Below are positions 22,076 through 33,147 of a stretch of 64,000 nucleotides of DNA, piece after piece (position 1 is the stretch's first letter; every line of letters starts with the position of its first letter). The translations under genes were made by a program, and so were the position numbers. Below the pieces are notes generated by a model that saw only the letters and a program-made list of their open reading frames with translations, searched no databases and was not told the DNA's origin. Origin of the DNA: Bathynomus jamesi (Eukaryota > Arthropoda > Malacostraca > Isopoda > Cirolanidae); contig JAJOZX010012073.1 in the NCBI GenBank assembly GCA_023014485.1, positions 45,786 to 109,785 on the forward strand, given 5' to 3'.

Positions 22076-23722
22076 ATGGCAACCAGAGGGTGTGTAAATA
22101 GCCCAAACATTTTCTGTTATATTTGTGGAAAATTTACTGTGAAAAAACAAAGGCGAGATATTGCAGACTTCTTCAAGAAAGCATACTATGCGTACTTCGG
22201 AATGAAACTTGGGGATCAGACAAATCATGGGCTCCACATAAAGTTTGTGTTTGTTGAACAACTTAGACTGTGGAGTAAAGGTAAAAAGGATTCTTTACCT
22301 TTTGGAATTCCACTGGTCTGGCGTGAGCCTAGAAATCACAGCAATGACTGCTATTTTTTTCATGTAACGTGCAAGGCTACAATACTGAAAATAAAAAGGA
22401 AATTTCTTATCCAAACTTTCAGTCTGCTATAAGGCCTGTTGCTCATGGACCTGGTATACCTGTACCTACTAAACCAAATACTCTTGATATAACTTCATTT
22501 GATTCAGTGTCTGATGACGTTCGGAACGATGATATTGATTGTTTTCAAACCAAAACATCTGGTGAACCCCAATTGTTTACACAAAGTGAACTTAATGATT
22601 TGGTAAGAGATTTGTCTCCCGAAGGATTCTTCAGAGATTTTGGGATCTAGACTTCGTGCAAAGAACTTGCGTTATTCCGGGACGTCATTTTACTGGTACA
22701 GAAATCGAGAAAAAGAATTCATCCAATATTTTTTCTCAAGAAAATTCACTGGTATATTGCAACAATGTTTCGGAACTAATACTTAAGCTATACGTTGCAG
22801 TCTATGACCCAAATGAGTGGAGACTTTTCATTGATTCCTCCAAAAGAAGTCTAAAAGGCGTCCTCCTTCACAACGGTAACTTGTATGCATCCGTTCCTGT
22901 GGCTCATTCGGTTCACTTGAAGGAAACGTATGAAAATCCTGAGCTTCTTCTAGCTAAGGTTAAATACAAAGAACACGATTGGCTACTTTGTGGAGACTTG
23001 AAAGTGATTCGTATGTTGTTAGGTCAACAACCAGGTTATACGAAGTTTCCATGTTTTTTGTGTGAATCGGATAGCCGAGCAAGAACTGAACACTGGATAA
23101 AAAAGGAATGTCCACGCAGAGTCAACCTGACACTGGTTCTAAAAACATTCAACATGAAAGCTTGGTTGACATGAAGAAACTCCTTTTACCTCCACTTCAC
23201 ATAAAATTGAGCTTGATGAAGCAATTTGTTAAGGCCCAGATTAGAAAACTGACTTTGGATGAACACTTCGAAAGAACAATGAACAATCTTGAAAAAGAAG
23301 GGTGGATTGCTTTCAAGGATGTTATCAGCAAATTTTTGGGGAACAACAAGGACCCAAATTACCAAAACATTGTGAACAACATGCTAAATAAGTTCAAAGA
23401 GTTGGGTTGTAATATGAGTTTAAAATTACATTTCTTACATTCACACTTGGATTACTTCCCTGAGAATCTCGTAGCACTCAGCGAAGAACAAGGAGAACGG
23501 TTTCACCAAGACATCAAAGAAATGGAGAAGAGATATCAGGGAAGGTGGGACATCAGCATGATGACTGATTACTGCTGGATGTTGAAACGGGATACTCCAG
23601 AATTATTACATGAAAGAAAAGGAACAACGCGTACATTGAAACTAAAAGGCATAGATCTCGCAAGAAAACTCAGGACAAATAAAGATGAATATGTAATTGA
23701 CGTTAATAGTCTTTCTTTTTAA
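22076..23722 (+). pseudogene. Uncharacterised multicopy DDE-like protein, copy A
   Basis: The start MATRGCVNSPNIFCYICGKF (22076) gives a CxxC-type zinc-binding N-terminus, then HGLHIKFVF and LPFGIPLVWREPRNHSNDCY. A shift near 22370 leads into YPNFQSAIRPVAHGPGIPVP (22400-22650). After a stop and shift at about 22650, the frame 22656-23174 holds FIDSSKRSLKGVLL (about 22830), CGDLKVIRMLLG (about 22990), FPCFLCESDSRARTEHW (about 23048-23098). A last shift gives 23108-23722 with LPPLHIKLSLMK, MSLKLHFLHSHLDYFPENL and GERFHQDIKEMEKRYQGRW. Candidate catalytic residues are D in FIDSS, D in CGDLK and E in GERFH, with CxxC and H after the second D as in CMC-superfamily transposases. The assignment is inference; the homology to copies B and C is direct. 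Confidence 0.8.
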
Positions 23723-23945
23723 AGTTGTTTACATTTATAATTAGTATAACAGCGAAATAGGTACCTAATGTAAATTGAAATAAATAATATTTATTTATGT
23801 TGTTTTTTCCCTTCCAGTTTACAGAAAATCCTTACGTGATAGAAAAAATGGACACCTTATTCGAAATCAGCGTAGTTGAATTATATAAAATCAGTTATTA
23901 GTAAGAAAACAACTGTTACAAAGTTCTCATTCGGAGGCCTGTGTA

Positions 23946-24034
23946 ATCAGTAAGAGAATCGGCTAAATTTGGCCGATGCCAATGCCCAAAAAATGGTCGA
24001 TTCTGCCAATGCCGATGAATCAGTACACCACTAG
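23946..24034 (-). mobile_element. Right end of a hAT-like element
   Basis: The stretch GGCCGATGCCAATGCC..GCCAATGCCGATGAATC ends CAGTACACCACTAG. Read inverted it begins CTAGTGGTGTACTGATTCAT, resembling the terminus TAGTGGTGGACCGGAT at 43952. A tandem GCCGATGCCAATGCC subterminal array is typical of hAT elements. No partner end was found. Confidence 0.4.
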
Positions 24035-24225
24035 TTTTCATTGATTTTGCTAATTTTGAGGGCCAGGTTCTTTACTGCTAAATATACTATTCAATATCTA
24101 CAGATCTACAGAAGCTAAGGCTAACAAAGACCCTAAGATCCACTCTTTAAAAATATCATCTTATTTGTTAAACTTTAATACAAAAAATGTCTCATCTTCT
24201 AATAATTTTACAGGTAAGATAGTAT

Positions 24226-24520
24226 AATGGCTCGAAATAAAGAAATTTCATACAAGAATAAGTTGAAAATTATTGTTCTCCATAAAGAAGGAAACACTCA
24301 AAGACAAATAGCTACTAAAGCTGGAGTATCACTGTCTACTATTTCCAAAACAATTTCTCACCACTCACAAACTGAGGATGTGAAGAACAAAACCGGTTGA
24401 GGATGGAAGCAAAAAACATCTAAAAATGATGATGAGTATATGATAATGATGAGCAAGCGTAATAGAGAAGACTGGTGTGTGGGGAAGTTGAAAAAGAAAG
24501 TGTGGAGGTTGATTGTGTAA
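24226..24520 (+). pseudogene. Tc1-like transposase N-terminal helix-turn-helix fragment
   Basis: The + strand from ATG 24226 reads KLKIIVLHKEGNTQRQIATK, then AGVSLSTISKTI, the first HTH of Tc1-family transposases. A stop at 24398 interrupts it and the frame continues with SKNDDEYMIMMSKRNRE, the start of the second HTH region. No DDE domain follows; the copy is cut off near 24520. Confidence 0.65.
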
Positions 24521-24856
24521 TGTCTATTTTTTATTCAAATTCACTACTATATAAGAAGTTGTATTGTGGTAGCTGTTCATATAGACTTGCAGTAATCATA
24601 ATGGAACCTTATCTATACTAATAATTGTGATGGTCGAACTACCTGCGAATTTTCTTTGTTTCTTATGGCCGGCCAAACCACTGGCCAGATTTGGACGAAA
24701 CTTGGGGGATATGGGTAACTGAGACTGGGGAAGAACATAGGCTATGTGGCGTCGACCTCCGAGGTCATCTGAAGCCGCTGGAGGCCTCTGTATTCCAGAT
24801 TTGTTGAAAGATAGTGACATCATAGACATGTCATAAAAGATAGTAACAAAATGGGC

Positions 24857-24858
<2 letters not shown>

Positions 24859-24914
<56 letters not shown>
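24859..24914. repeat. (TA)n microsatellite at an LTR boundary
   Basis: Uninterrupted TA repeats directly abutting the TGTAG start of the putative LTR. Confidence 0.95.
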
Positions 24915-24917
<3 letters not shown>

Positions 24918-26159
24918 GCGGATCGACAAGAAATAGACCAACAAATCGACAGAAATACTTAACTTCCACGCTATCATCAAAGAACTTGGAAAACACACGT
25001 GGGCAATCAAACAATGGAAAGTCTGTGTCTTCCCAAGAAAGGCGCGAATGAAGCCTTTGTAAACTAAAGGACACGCGGACCAAGCGTCTTACGATTTGGT
25101 ATAGTCCTACGTCACCAGGGTATAAAAGCGAGCTTCCATTTGCTTTCATTCTCACTCTCACTCGGACGCACGTCATCACGTGAGCAGCGCGTCCACCAAC
25201 CGCTTTCCGGCCCCCTGGCCGAGGGGCCGTGGCCGCTACTTTCTTCAGGGCCTACAATTTGTCTTCACGTAAGATCTAAAGACCACCTGCAGAAGCAATC
25301 CAACGAGGCCCAACCAGAACCACTTCGGGCCTGCGGTTTGCCAGGTCGGCCTTCAAGTTTCTCTACATTCCTCGAGATATATTCAGCATCCCAGGCCGAC
25401 AGCCTGCACCTCGAGAAGTAACATCACCTCAGGCCTCCACGAAGCCTACATCCATCATCTCAAGAGGCTTAACGAACAACGACAGCTCGAATCTGCGTAA
25501 TAGGTTCTGTCTTCAGCCCGTCTTCAAGTTTTTACATCGCCTAAGCTAAGTACATCATATTCGTAAGTACTCTTGAAGCCTACCTTAGCCTACCGCCGAA
25601 CGGTAGGCTATACTCCCAAAGTGTGTAATCACGCGTCCATTGACTCCCGTTAATAACGCAGTAGGCCTATCATCCAATTCAAGTGTCAATTCAATACCGT
25701 TTATTCCGCGTACCATCCGTCATTATGTTCAAGTCATATAAATGTGTGTTTAAATAAATGTTCTCTTGACGTAATCACTTAACATCACATAATGTCCTTT
25801 ATATAAATGATACTGTGCAAGCATTTCAATCCATTATTATTAGGCCACATCAATTATTCTATGTGCATCCATGCAATCATTTAGCCTACTTAATCAGTGT
25901 CATGTTTTCCATTCAATGTACCAAACGCACGTGCATTCTTTATATCATTAACTAGGCTTATTCAATGTTCTATGTTGCATGCCATTTACATACCATCGAT
26001 GAGTATTACATTATTTTACGTGTCAATTAAGCTATTAACATTTCATCTTATTAGCTAAGCCTATGCCATAAGCATAACGTAAAACTACCAATTAATTACT
26101 GTCAATTCTTTGTTATATCACAGTGAAAAATAACGGATTTATTTTCATAATAAACTACA
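24914..26159 (+). mobile_element. Putative retrotransposon LTR (5' LTR followed by truncated leader)
   Basis: The segment starts TGTAGCGG and ends AATAAACTACA, i.e. TG..CA with 5-bp inverted ends. It includes a core promoter: TATAAAAG at 25121-25128 with initiator candidates TCATTC/TCACTC at 25146-25157. After the end, GGTGACCTCGCTGCCATTTC at about 26218-26237 is where a primer-binding and leader region of a BEL/Pao or Gypsy element would lie. No gag or pol is found, and no second LTR. It is described only as a non-coding LTR. Confidence 0.45.
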
Positions 26160-26409
26160 AAAGTAAGGTGTCTTTCATAACCTTAATATTAATTTGCTTT
26201 GGCCGTAAACCAAAGCTGGTGACCTCGCTGCCATTTCGGTCACTTCCAATAGTATGGTGGACCTAATCAAATAGCCATTCATTCCAATCGGTGATACTGT
26301 ATTACATCATAAATTATTAACCCAGCCTATCATTATAAAGCAATCAGTCATTGCCTAAATCAATCGTTGCATACAATTAAATCATTATCACCTTAAACGG
26401 CTAAAACTA

Positions 26410-26413
26410 GCTC

Positions 26414-26449
<36 letters not shown>

Positions 26450-26520
26450 ATAGGTTGTGCTGTCGGCCTCCGAGGTTTTATATATATATATACAGTATGT
26501 GTGTGTGTGTGTGTGTGTAA
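26410..26520. repeat. (TA)n and (TG)n arrays
   Basis: (TA)n at 26417-26446 and 26477-26490, (TG)n at 26499-26518. Between them GTCGGCCTCCGAGG repeats a phrase from 24750-24763 (GTCGACCTCCGAGG), part of the Helitron left end. Confidence 0.8.
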
Positions 26521-26644
26521 CAATGAACAGTGAATAATTCTTACATTCATATAATTCTTTATTCATTCATATAATTCTTATGCTCATTCGTATACTTCGT
26601 ATATTTATATAATCCTTATATTCTTATTCATATATTCATTTTGA

Positions 26645-26864
26645 TGTATAAAGTCCAAAATCGTATAAGGCTGACACGAGTTTGGATAAATTTTTGACTT
26701 GCTTTCTATTTTATAATTGATGAATTATTTCTTTTTAAACTACTTAATCATTTCGTATAAAGTCCAAAATCGCATAACGCTGACACGAGTTTCGATACAT
26801 TTTTTATTTGCTTCCTATTTTATTTTTGCTGAATTATTTCTTCGTAAACTACTTAATAATTTTT
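26645..26864. repeat. Tandem duplication, about 108-bp unit
   Basis: GTATAAAGTCCAAAATCG, then GCTGACACGAGTTT, CTTTCTATTTTAT/CTTCCTATTTTAT and AAACTACTTAAT occur in order at 26646-26751 and 26756-26862. No coding content. Confidence 0.75.
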
Positions 26865-27360
26865 TTAGATTTAGTAATCTTGTTAAATTCTACAATGTTC
26901 ATTTCTTGTATACATTCTCACTTCGTTGTAAAAGATGGAAGTCATGTCCTGCTTAACGTTTTGAATCTTAAGCATTTAATTTCGCTCGTGTGCATGTCTG
27001 ATTGTAATTCGTGGTGGAAGGCATATTTCAATTTCCATTTTTAGTTAACTCGGCAGGTCATGATAACATCAGATCTGTCAATATGTGGTTTAAAATTAAA
27101 ATATGGCTTCCTCTTGCTTAGCAATCTAGACATTGTTACAGCAAAAATATTTGTCTTTAAATGTTTTGCGAAGTAAATCAGCCTATTGAGAATAAAGAAA
27201 AAAACAAAACAGATCAGCATTAAATAATAATGATGTCAGTAAAAAATTCAGTATAAAAGCCCATAAAATTTCTCCAATGTTCATTCTGATTTTTACCGAT
27301 CTGACTTAGAGGCTGAGCATTACCTGTAACATTTTAGCAGTAAAATATAGTAAGAAATAA

Positions 27361-28260
27361 GCACACCGGACAAAAAATTAGTCACCCCTCTCAGAATGTA
27401 CCTAATAACGTGTGACGGCGCCTCTGGCCTTGATAACCGCACGAATCCGGCGAGGCAGAGACTCTACGAGGTTGTGCATGTACTGAACATCGATTTGCTG
27501 CCACTCGTTCATCAGCCGGTCCCGAAGTTCCGCCAGAGTCCGTGGGTGTCTATTCCTGGGCTTCACTTTCTGTTTCCAGCCTGAACAACACCTTCGACGC
27601 ATTCAGGATTAAAGGCTTCATTGGACCTGCGATGTACTCGTCGCCTCCCATCATTGGAGAACAAACAAAAACGGGACTCATCGACCAAATTACACGTTTC
27701 CAATCTGCCGCAGTCCAGTTTTTGTGCCTCTGAGCCCATTTATAACGTGACAATTTGTGACTTGCTGTTAACAGCGGCCTCTTCCGTGGTACCCTGCTCC
27801 AGATGTCCATCGCATGCAGTTCTCGTCGCAATGTCCGTTCGGAAATTGGTCGCTGGAGAACCTCATTGGTTTCTTGGAGCAATTGTTCTCTGGTTTGAAA
27901 ACGATTTGCAGTTACTAGACGAGAAACATGGCGGCGGCCCCTATTGTCGAGAATTGTTTTCCGGCCACAGTTACGCCGTCGATTGTCAGTTGATTGCGAA
28001 CTACACCACTCTTTGTAAACTCGCTGGACAGTACGCGTTGACACACCAACAAATTGGGCTACTTCAGACATTTTGTGTCCGTGGGCTCTGCCAAACACGA
28101 TGGCTCCTTTTTGCCACTGAGTAACGTCTGCCTCACGACCCATTTTGCAGACTATATCCAACACCGGGCATTCAATTATTCCATGCATTAAAACCAAGCT
28201 CAGTCTCGTCTTTGTTAATTTCGCAGCCATCCCTTACCTAAAAAAAAATATATAATCAAC
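27361..28260 (-). mobile_element. Tc1-like transposon with broken transposase
   Basis: Minus strand. The frame 28230-27550 has MGREADVTQWQKGAIVFGRA, the HTH HKMSEVAQFVGVSTRTVQRV, CGRKTILDNRGRRHVSRLV and LQRPISERTLRRELHAM, then KRPLLTASHKLSRYKWAQRH. The catalytic Asp region is altered: KRVIWSMSPVFVCSPM where Tc1 has VIWSDESRF. After a shift the C-terminus reads HPRTLAELRDRLMNEWQQID and LPRRIRAVIKARGAVTRY (27602-27402). The left end CACCGGACAAAAAATTAGTC at 27364 is Tc1-like; a clear right inverted end is not visible. Confidence 0.85.
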
Positions 28261-28708
28261 ACTGAAAATTCTTATAATGCGCGACTTCGCGCCACCCTCT
28301 CTATATATACAGTATATATATATATATAGCAACGCCGGGTCGCTCCGCTAGTTACTGTATAAGACGGGTAGTAAACTACATGGAGTTTAACGCTGTTCAC
28401 GTTCATATTAATTTATCTTTATGAACACAGACATTATATTATAATTACCTGTATGTCAATGACCACATTCAGTTGTCCTTTAGATACACAGTATATGTCT
28501 GTATTATATGTTGTTGGACTTGGTTGTCCCCCTCCAACCCACCTTCCCCCCAGTTGCGGGCAACTGTACATCTCAAGACGATGTGCCGCGAACAAGAATC
28601 AGATCCTTGTATTGAAGGTTAAGGTCACAAGGCGGGGAAGGATTGATGTCGTTCCAACACAGTTAATTACTACCTTATTTTATTGGAATTGCAAATAAAG
28701 AAATATAT

Positions 28709-29395
28709 ATATATATATGTTATACATGTTATATTTTGATTTATCATCGAAGTAAAGCCGCGCCCTGATGACACAATTATTTTTATGTAATTTCATTTAT
28801 TTAATAATTCACACGCTAGTGTATGACTAATTTCCTTCCGAACGGAACTCGCACGCCAGTGACGCGGACGGTTTCTTTGATTTCACCTGGGAAACCAATG
28901 GATTGTGAGACGCTCGCTTCTCTAAAGTTCTCAGGTGACGTCAACCGCTTGCGTGGTGGCGTAGGCAGGTTCCATTCCTTTGACTATATAAGAAGAGGCT
29001 CAACGCCCTTACGGCAGATTCCGAGGATACGGGTCTCCTGGCTGACGAGGGAAAGTCAGCTCGTTAGGGAATTGCTTTTGGAATTGGAAGAGTAATGGGT
29101 TTTCAAGTGGAGTCTGACTGTAGAAAAAGGCAGTGGACTTAGCAGTTGACTCTCATAAGCTTGGAGACTCAGAACGGACAAGGGTGTCTAAGAGGGGTCT
29201 CTGGCTTATTTAATACTGTATCTTACAATTAAGAATTAACTATTATTATACTTATAAACTTTTATTGGAAGAAATATTCATATTATTAACTGTGAAAAAG
29301 AAACATTTGATTTATTGTAACTGATTAATAACCGTCTTACTTAAATTTGATTAAATAAATAACTGCCGACGTGTTTCTTCGTTCTTTGACTTTTA
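28709..29395 (+). mobile_element. Possible LTR with core promoter (unclassified)
   Basis: The block follows a (TA)n array and contains ACTATATAAGAAGAGGC at 28981-28997 with TGACGTCA-like GTGACGTCAACC upstream (28935), and ends TTTCTTCGTTCTTTGAC. Composition, TATA position and length suit a retroelement LTR. No internal coding region, partner LTR or target duplication is seen, so this is tentative. Confidence 0.3.
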
Positions 29396-29899
29396 GGAAT
29401 TTGAGAAAGGAAGTCTACAGGATCCACGAAGTGCTCTGTGATTGCGGAAATATCAGACATCGAGACGGTCTTCCCGATCCAGGAGTACTATATTATACCC
29501 TCTTGGAGAGTAATTCATTTTAATTTAACTCCGAGGTGTGTGTGTGAGTGTGTATTGTAATCGTGTAATATTGAGTTGTACATTTCTTCCCTGTTTGGAA
29601 TATCTGCTTCTCTAAAATGTTTAAATATTTACATAGTCCCTTTGTCGCATTTATAAAGTTTTATCGAACAAATACCGATAAGTTTTAACCTTTTAAAAGG
29701 GAAAATAATCTCTCCCTCGTCTCTTTGAGATCTCTCTCGTATCTCTCCATCGTATTCTCATCCATCTTTTATGATTTCGCGTTTGCAGAAATCGTCTCAA
29801 ATTCATCCGCTTTTGTCTGTTATCAAATGGTTTTTTTTTTAATCTGTAACAGTTATTTTCATTATTGTTGTTTATTTCGTAGTTGTTTAATTTATTGTA

Positions 29900-30316
29900 C
29901 AGGGTGGGCCGTAAGTTTCCATACATAGGAAAAATAAACATTTTTTTATGGACAACCACCATTTTTATTTATATAATATGCTCTACATGGTTGCCATTGT
30001 TTTGAAAACACATTTCAATACGTGTTCCCCACTGTTGATGAACACGCATTAGCACAGTTCACGTTATGCTTGTAATGGCGTTGGTGATACGTTCCTTTAG
30101 ATGATTTATGTCTCGTATCTTTTCCTGATACACCATGGCCTTCAAGTGCCCCCAAAGATAGAAATCAAGGGGGGTGAGATCTGGGGATCTGGGAGGCCAC
30201 TCCACAGGACCAATTCAATTCGTTGCTCTTTCGTCAAACGCATATTCTTAGGGTATCTGAAACATAAAAACAAACGTTTAATTTTTCCTATGTATGGAAA
30301 CTTACGGCCCACCCTG
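29900..30316 (-). mobile_element. Internally deleted copy of mariner B (MITE-like)
   Basis: Same termini as 11672-12428 (CAGGGTGGGCCGTAAGTTTC and inverse), flanked by TA (29898-29899, 30317-30318). It keeps the 3' end of the transposase (about 29960-30210, minus strand) and then jumps after GGCCACTCCACAGGACC to CGTCAAACGCATATTC, losing about 345 bp relative to the longer copy. Confidence 0.9.
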
Positions 30317-30368
30317 TATTTGAAACTTTATTTTTTAAAATTTAAAACCGATAATAAATTACAAATAA

Positions 30369-30545
30369 AGCTACTTCGTGGCTATGACGCACGCAACATA
30401 GCTTCTCGCAAGAGTAGCGAAGTTGAACGTCACTGTGTGGATAGTATACATGAATGGGTGACCGTCCTGTGCATAGGGGATGATATATCCACCCCTAGAG
30501 ATTCGAATTCCACGTTAAGCTATAAGTCCCCTCTATCTAACCTAG
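30369..30545 (+). mobile_element. 5S rRNA-derived SINE, copy 1
   Basis: AGTAGCGAAGTTGAACGTCA, then GGATAGTATACATGAATGGG and TGACCGTC follow the order of the 5S rRNA internal promoter (A box, intermediate element, C box). The tail GATTCGAATTCCACGTTAAG is shared with the other SINEs in the window. Diverged; not a functional 5S gene. Confidence 0.65.
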
Positions 30546-30597
30546 GTGTTAGTACGAACGATGAATCCTGCTATTTTCTTAATCTTTTATACATAAG

Positions 30598-31070
30598 GTG
30601 ATGTATGAGGAAAATTTTAATAGATTACGCGAGTTAGTAGAAATTTGTCAAATGAACTTTAATAGAGAGAAATGTAAAACGTTGCATATCGGTAGAAACA
30701 ATGTTAAAGAAAAGTATTTTATGCTCGGCAAGATACTAACGAGTGTTACGGAAGAGAAAGATCTAGGTACAGTATTATTGTTGCCGACACTCTTAAACCG
30801 AGTAAGCAATGTATCAAAGCGGTCAGAAAAGCAAATAGAATCTTAGGGTTTATTGATAGATCACTCGAATGTAAGTCGGAGAAGACAATGCTAACATTAT
30901 ATAAGTCCTTAGTACGCTCCCAACCTTGAATATTGCGTCCAGTTCTGGTCCCCCTATTTACGACAGAACATAGAATGGAGACGGGCTACTAAGATGATTC
31001 CTATAGACTTAAAAATAAATCATACACTGCTTGTTTAGAAATGTTGAATTTATTCTCACTCTGCCTGTTA
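30598..31070 (+). mobile_element. LINE reverse-transcriptase C-terminal fragment
   Basis: The + strand reads MNFNREKCKTLHIGRNNVKE, then TEEKDLGT, and after shifts KQCIKAVRKANRILGFIDRS, LTLYKSLV and EYCVQFWSPYLRQNIEW, ending RRATKMIP. This is the thumb/connection region of CR1-like LINEs. Multiple breaks. Confidence 0.7.
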
Positions 31071-31079
31071 TTTCCATGT

Positions 31080-31437
31080 TTCATTTTCTGTGCTATTATA
31101 CCATTATCACATTTGTCGAAAGCTTTATAAGCAAAATCCTTGTGTATATGACATCGTAGTTGTCATTGCCCTCCAGTGCATCTAGGATATTGTTATAGTG
31201 CTCTGTAAGTTGTGATCGGCATGATCTTCCTGAGCGGAATCCGTGCTGATTTTCGTTGAATCTTTCCACTGTCTCCAAGAAAACATAGATTTTTCTCTAA
31301 CTATTCTTTCAAATACTTTGGTGAGGTAGGACGTCAATGACACTGGTCTATAGTTCTTTGATTGAGATCTATTCCCTCCTTTATATATAGGGACAAGTTC
31401 GGAAGGAAATGCGTCATACATTAGCATGGGAATTATT
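31080..31437 (-). mobile_element. LINE reverse-transcriptase N-terminal fragment, opposite strand
   Basis: The minus strand reads FPSELVPIYKGGNRSQSKNY, RPVSLTSYLTKVFERIVRE and, after a frameshift, ENQHGFRSGRSCRSQLTEHY, motifs 1-2a of LINE reverse transcriptases. It faces the fragment 30598-31070; together they may be pieces of one rearranged LINE. Confidence 0.7.
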
Positions 31438-31729
31438 GAATGAATAAAATTACATGAAAATAATTGTCACTAAGGCGCAGCTTTACCTCAATGATAAATT
31501 AAATTATAATATATATATATAAATGGGTTTTCCGTACTCAATAAAATAATTATTACGAGGACACTACAATTTATATACTTATCATTTCACGTATAGCACA
31601 TAAAAATGAAGGGTGGGGTTTAGTGAAGAAAAACGTATTTTCACCCAGTCATATAGCTCTAAATCTCCCACCACCCAGCATCCAAAATTTCATCATTGAG
31701 CTTTCGACATATATATATATATATATATA

Positions 31730-32722
31730 CTGAGCGGCAGAAAAATCGGCTCTCTTAGAATATCGCGAAAAGCAAAAAAGTGGGCAAGCTTGTTTATAAA
31801 AGTTTTAAAATTTGAAAATATAGTCTATGAGGCAACCAAATAACGAGACAAAACAACGTCAGCTGCGAACACACTAGCTGTAACGAATTTTCCACTTCTT
31901 TTAAGAATTCGACAGTCTGACATTCAGTTGCTCTTAGACGGCTAGTGCCACTTTTTTCTTCCACTAGTGAAAAATACTGGTCCCCGTTGGACCATAGTCC
32001 AATTGACATGCTCACGCGCGAAAGCAAGACGAGCATTGCGGTGGTGTGGGAGCAATTCCGGGACCATTGCTGGACGTCTAGCATGTAAGCCACTTTCCAT
32101 AAGTCTCCTCCTAAGGGTTCGCTTCGATACACTGACGTCTCGAGACCTTTCCAGCTCATTGCGAACGTTTGTGGCAGTCAAGCGACAATCTCGCAACACA
32201 CTCAAGACGATGAAACGATCGTCACGGGCAGATGTGCAGCGCGATCTTCCAGATCCTGGTTTTCGGGTGTACTCTCCTGTCTCCACATAACGTCGGTAGA
32301 CACGTCGAGCCGTTGTTCTTGGAATTCCTAGCGCATCGGCGGCGTAACGCTGGCTCCGACCATCTTCAATTAGGGCGACGACTCTCGCGACGTTCACGGC
32401 ACTCAAATCCATTGTAAATGTCCAATTCTGAAACCCAAAAGAATTAGAAGTTTATCTGTTACTAAACGCAAATGCCTACTCCCACTAGTGGATGAAAAAA
32501 GTGGTTCTAGCTGTCTAAGAGCAACTGAATGTCAGACTGTCGAATTCTTAAAAGAAGTGGAAAATTCGTTACAGCTAGTGTGTTCGCAGCTGACGTTGTT
32601 TTGTCTCGTTATTTGGTTGCCTCATAGACTATATTTTCGAATTCTAAAACTTTTATAAACAGAAGCTTTCCACGCTTTTGCTTTTCGCGATATTCCAAGT
32701 GGGCTGATTTTCTGCCGCTCAG
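31730..32722 (-). mobile_element. Tc1-like element with about 240-bp terminal inverted repeats
   Basis: The ends CTGAGCGGCAGAAAA are flanked by TA (31728-31729, 32723-32724). The inverted termini match over about 240 bp (31730-31965 against 32722-32487) with few differences. The interior encodes on the minus strand (32412-31942) the N-terminal two-HTH region of a Tc1 transposase: MDLSAVNVARVVALIEDGRS, ALGIPRTTARRVYRRY, RDVSVSKRTLRRRLMESGLH. The frame then runs into NWTMVQRGPVFFTS where VLFSDES would be expected, so the DDE domain is deleted. Confidence 0.9.
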
Positions 32723-32956
32723 TATATATATATATACAGTCGGATCTGCTATAACGCGCGTTCGGAATTACGCGATTTATTTTGTAACACCATGAAAATG
32801 TTATTATACGCTTAATTTGAAGTTACGCGGCTTTTAAATAAAAAACAAAAATACGGTGCGTAAACTGACATCGAAGAGCTGCTAGCGGGACACTCACAGG
32901 AATTAATGAACGATGGGTAATTATTCGTTTTTTGACCCAGTCTCTCTTTATAATGA

Positions 32957-33126
32957 GAGCAAACTTTTCTGGTCAATTTTGAGGTGTTCTGCACGAATCT
33001 GCCATCCGTTTCCTGTGCAAATGCGTAGTTTTCGAGATATCGTCATCTTGAAAACCGCATTTGCACAGGAAACGGATGGCAGTTTCGTACAAAACACCTC
33101 AAAATTAACCAGAAAAGTTTGCACTC
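32957..33126. repeat. Imperfect palindrome, about 70-bp arms
   Basis: GAGCAAACTTTTCTGGTCAA..CCGTTTCCTGTGCAAATGCG is followed, after a loop of about 30 bases (TAGTTTTCGAGATATCGTCA..), by its inverse GCATTTGCACAGGAAACGG..AAAAGTTTGCACTC. No target duplication was recognised. Confidence 0.8.
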
Positions 33127-33147
33127 GTCATTTTCATTTAAACTAAC

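Larger units (their letters stand above)
21697..23943 (+). mobile_element. Copy A of the CACTGG/CACAGG-type DNA transposon, most complete
   Basis: The left end CACAGGCCTGCG (21697) and right end GGAGGCCTGTG (23943) are inverted. Related inner blocks TGCACGCTGATTCCGAA (about 21750) and inverted TTCGAAATCAGCGTAG (about 23859-23874) match copy B. A clear target duplication is not seen; the flanks are ATAATT and TAATCA. It contains a promoter (21921-21986) and the broken ORF 22076-23722. It abuts a hAT-like right end at 23946-24034. Confidence 0.65.
24612..28351 (+). mobile_element. Helitron-like insertion (5' TC, 3' CTAG, between A and T), with later insertions inside
   Basis: The insert starts TCTATACTAATAATTGTGAT right after host A (24611) and ends GCCGGGTCGCTCCGCTAG (28351) right before host T. 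The flanking sequence is continuous in an uninterrupted paralogue (16854/16855, inverted). Starting TC, ending CTAG and inserting precisely between A and T without duplication are the Helitron hallmarks. It carries no Rep/helicase. Internal parts include an LTR (24914-26159), (TA)n arrays and a Tc1 element (27361-28260), probably later arrivals. Confidence 0.8.
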
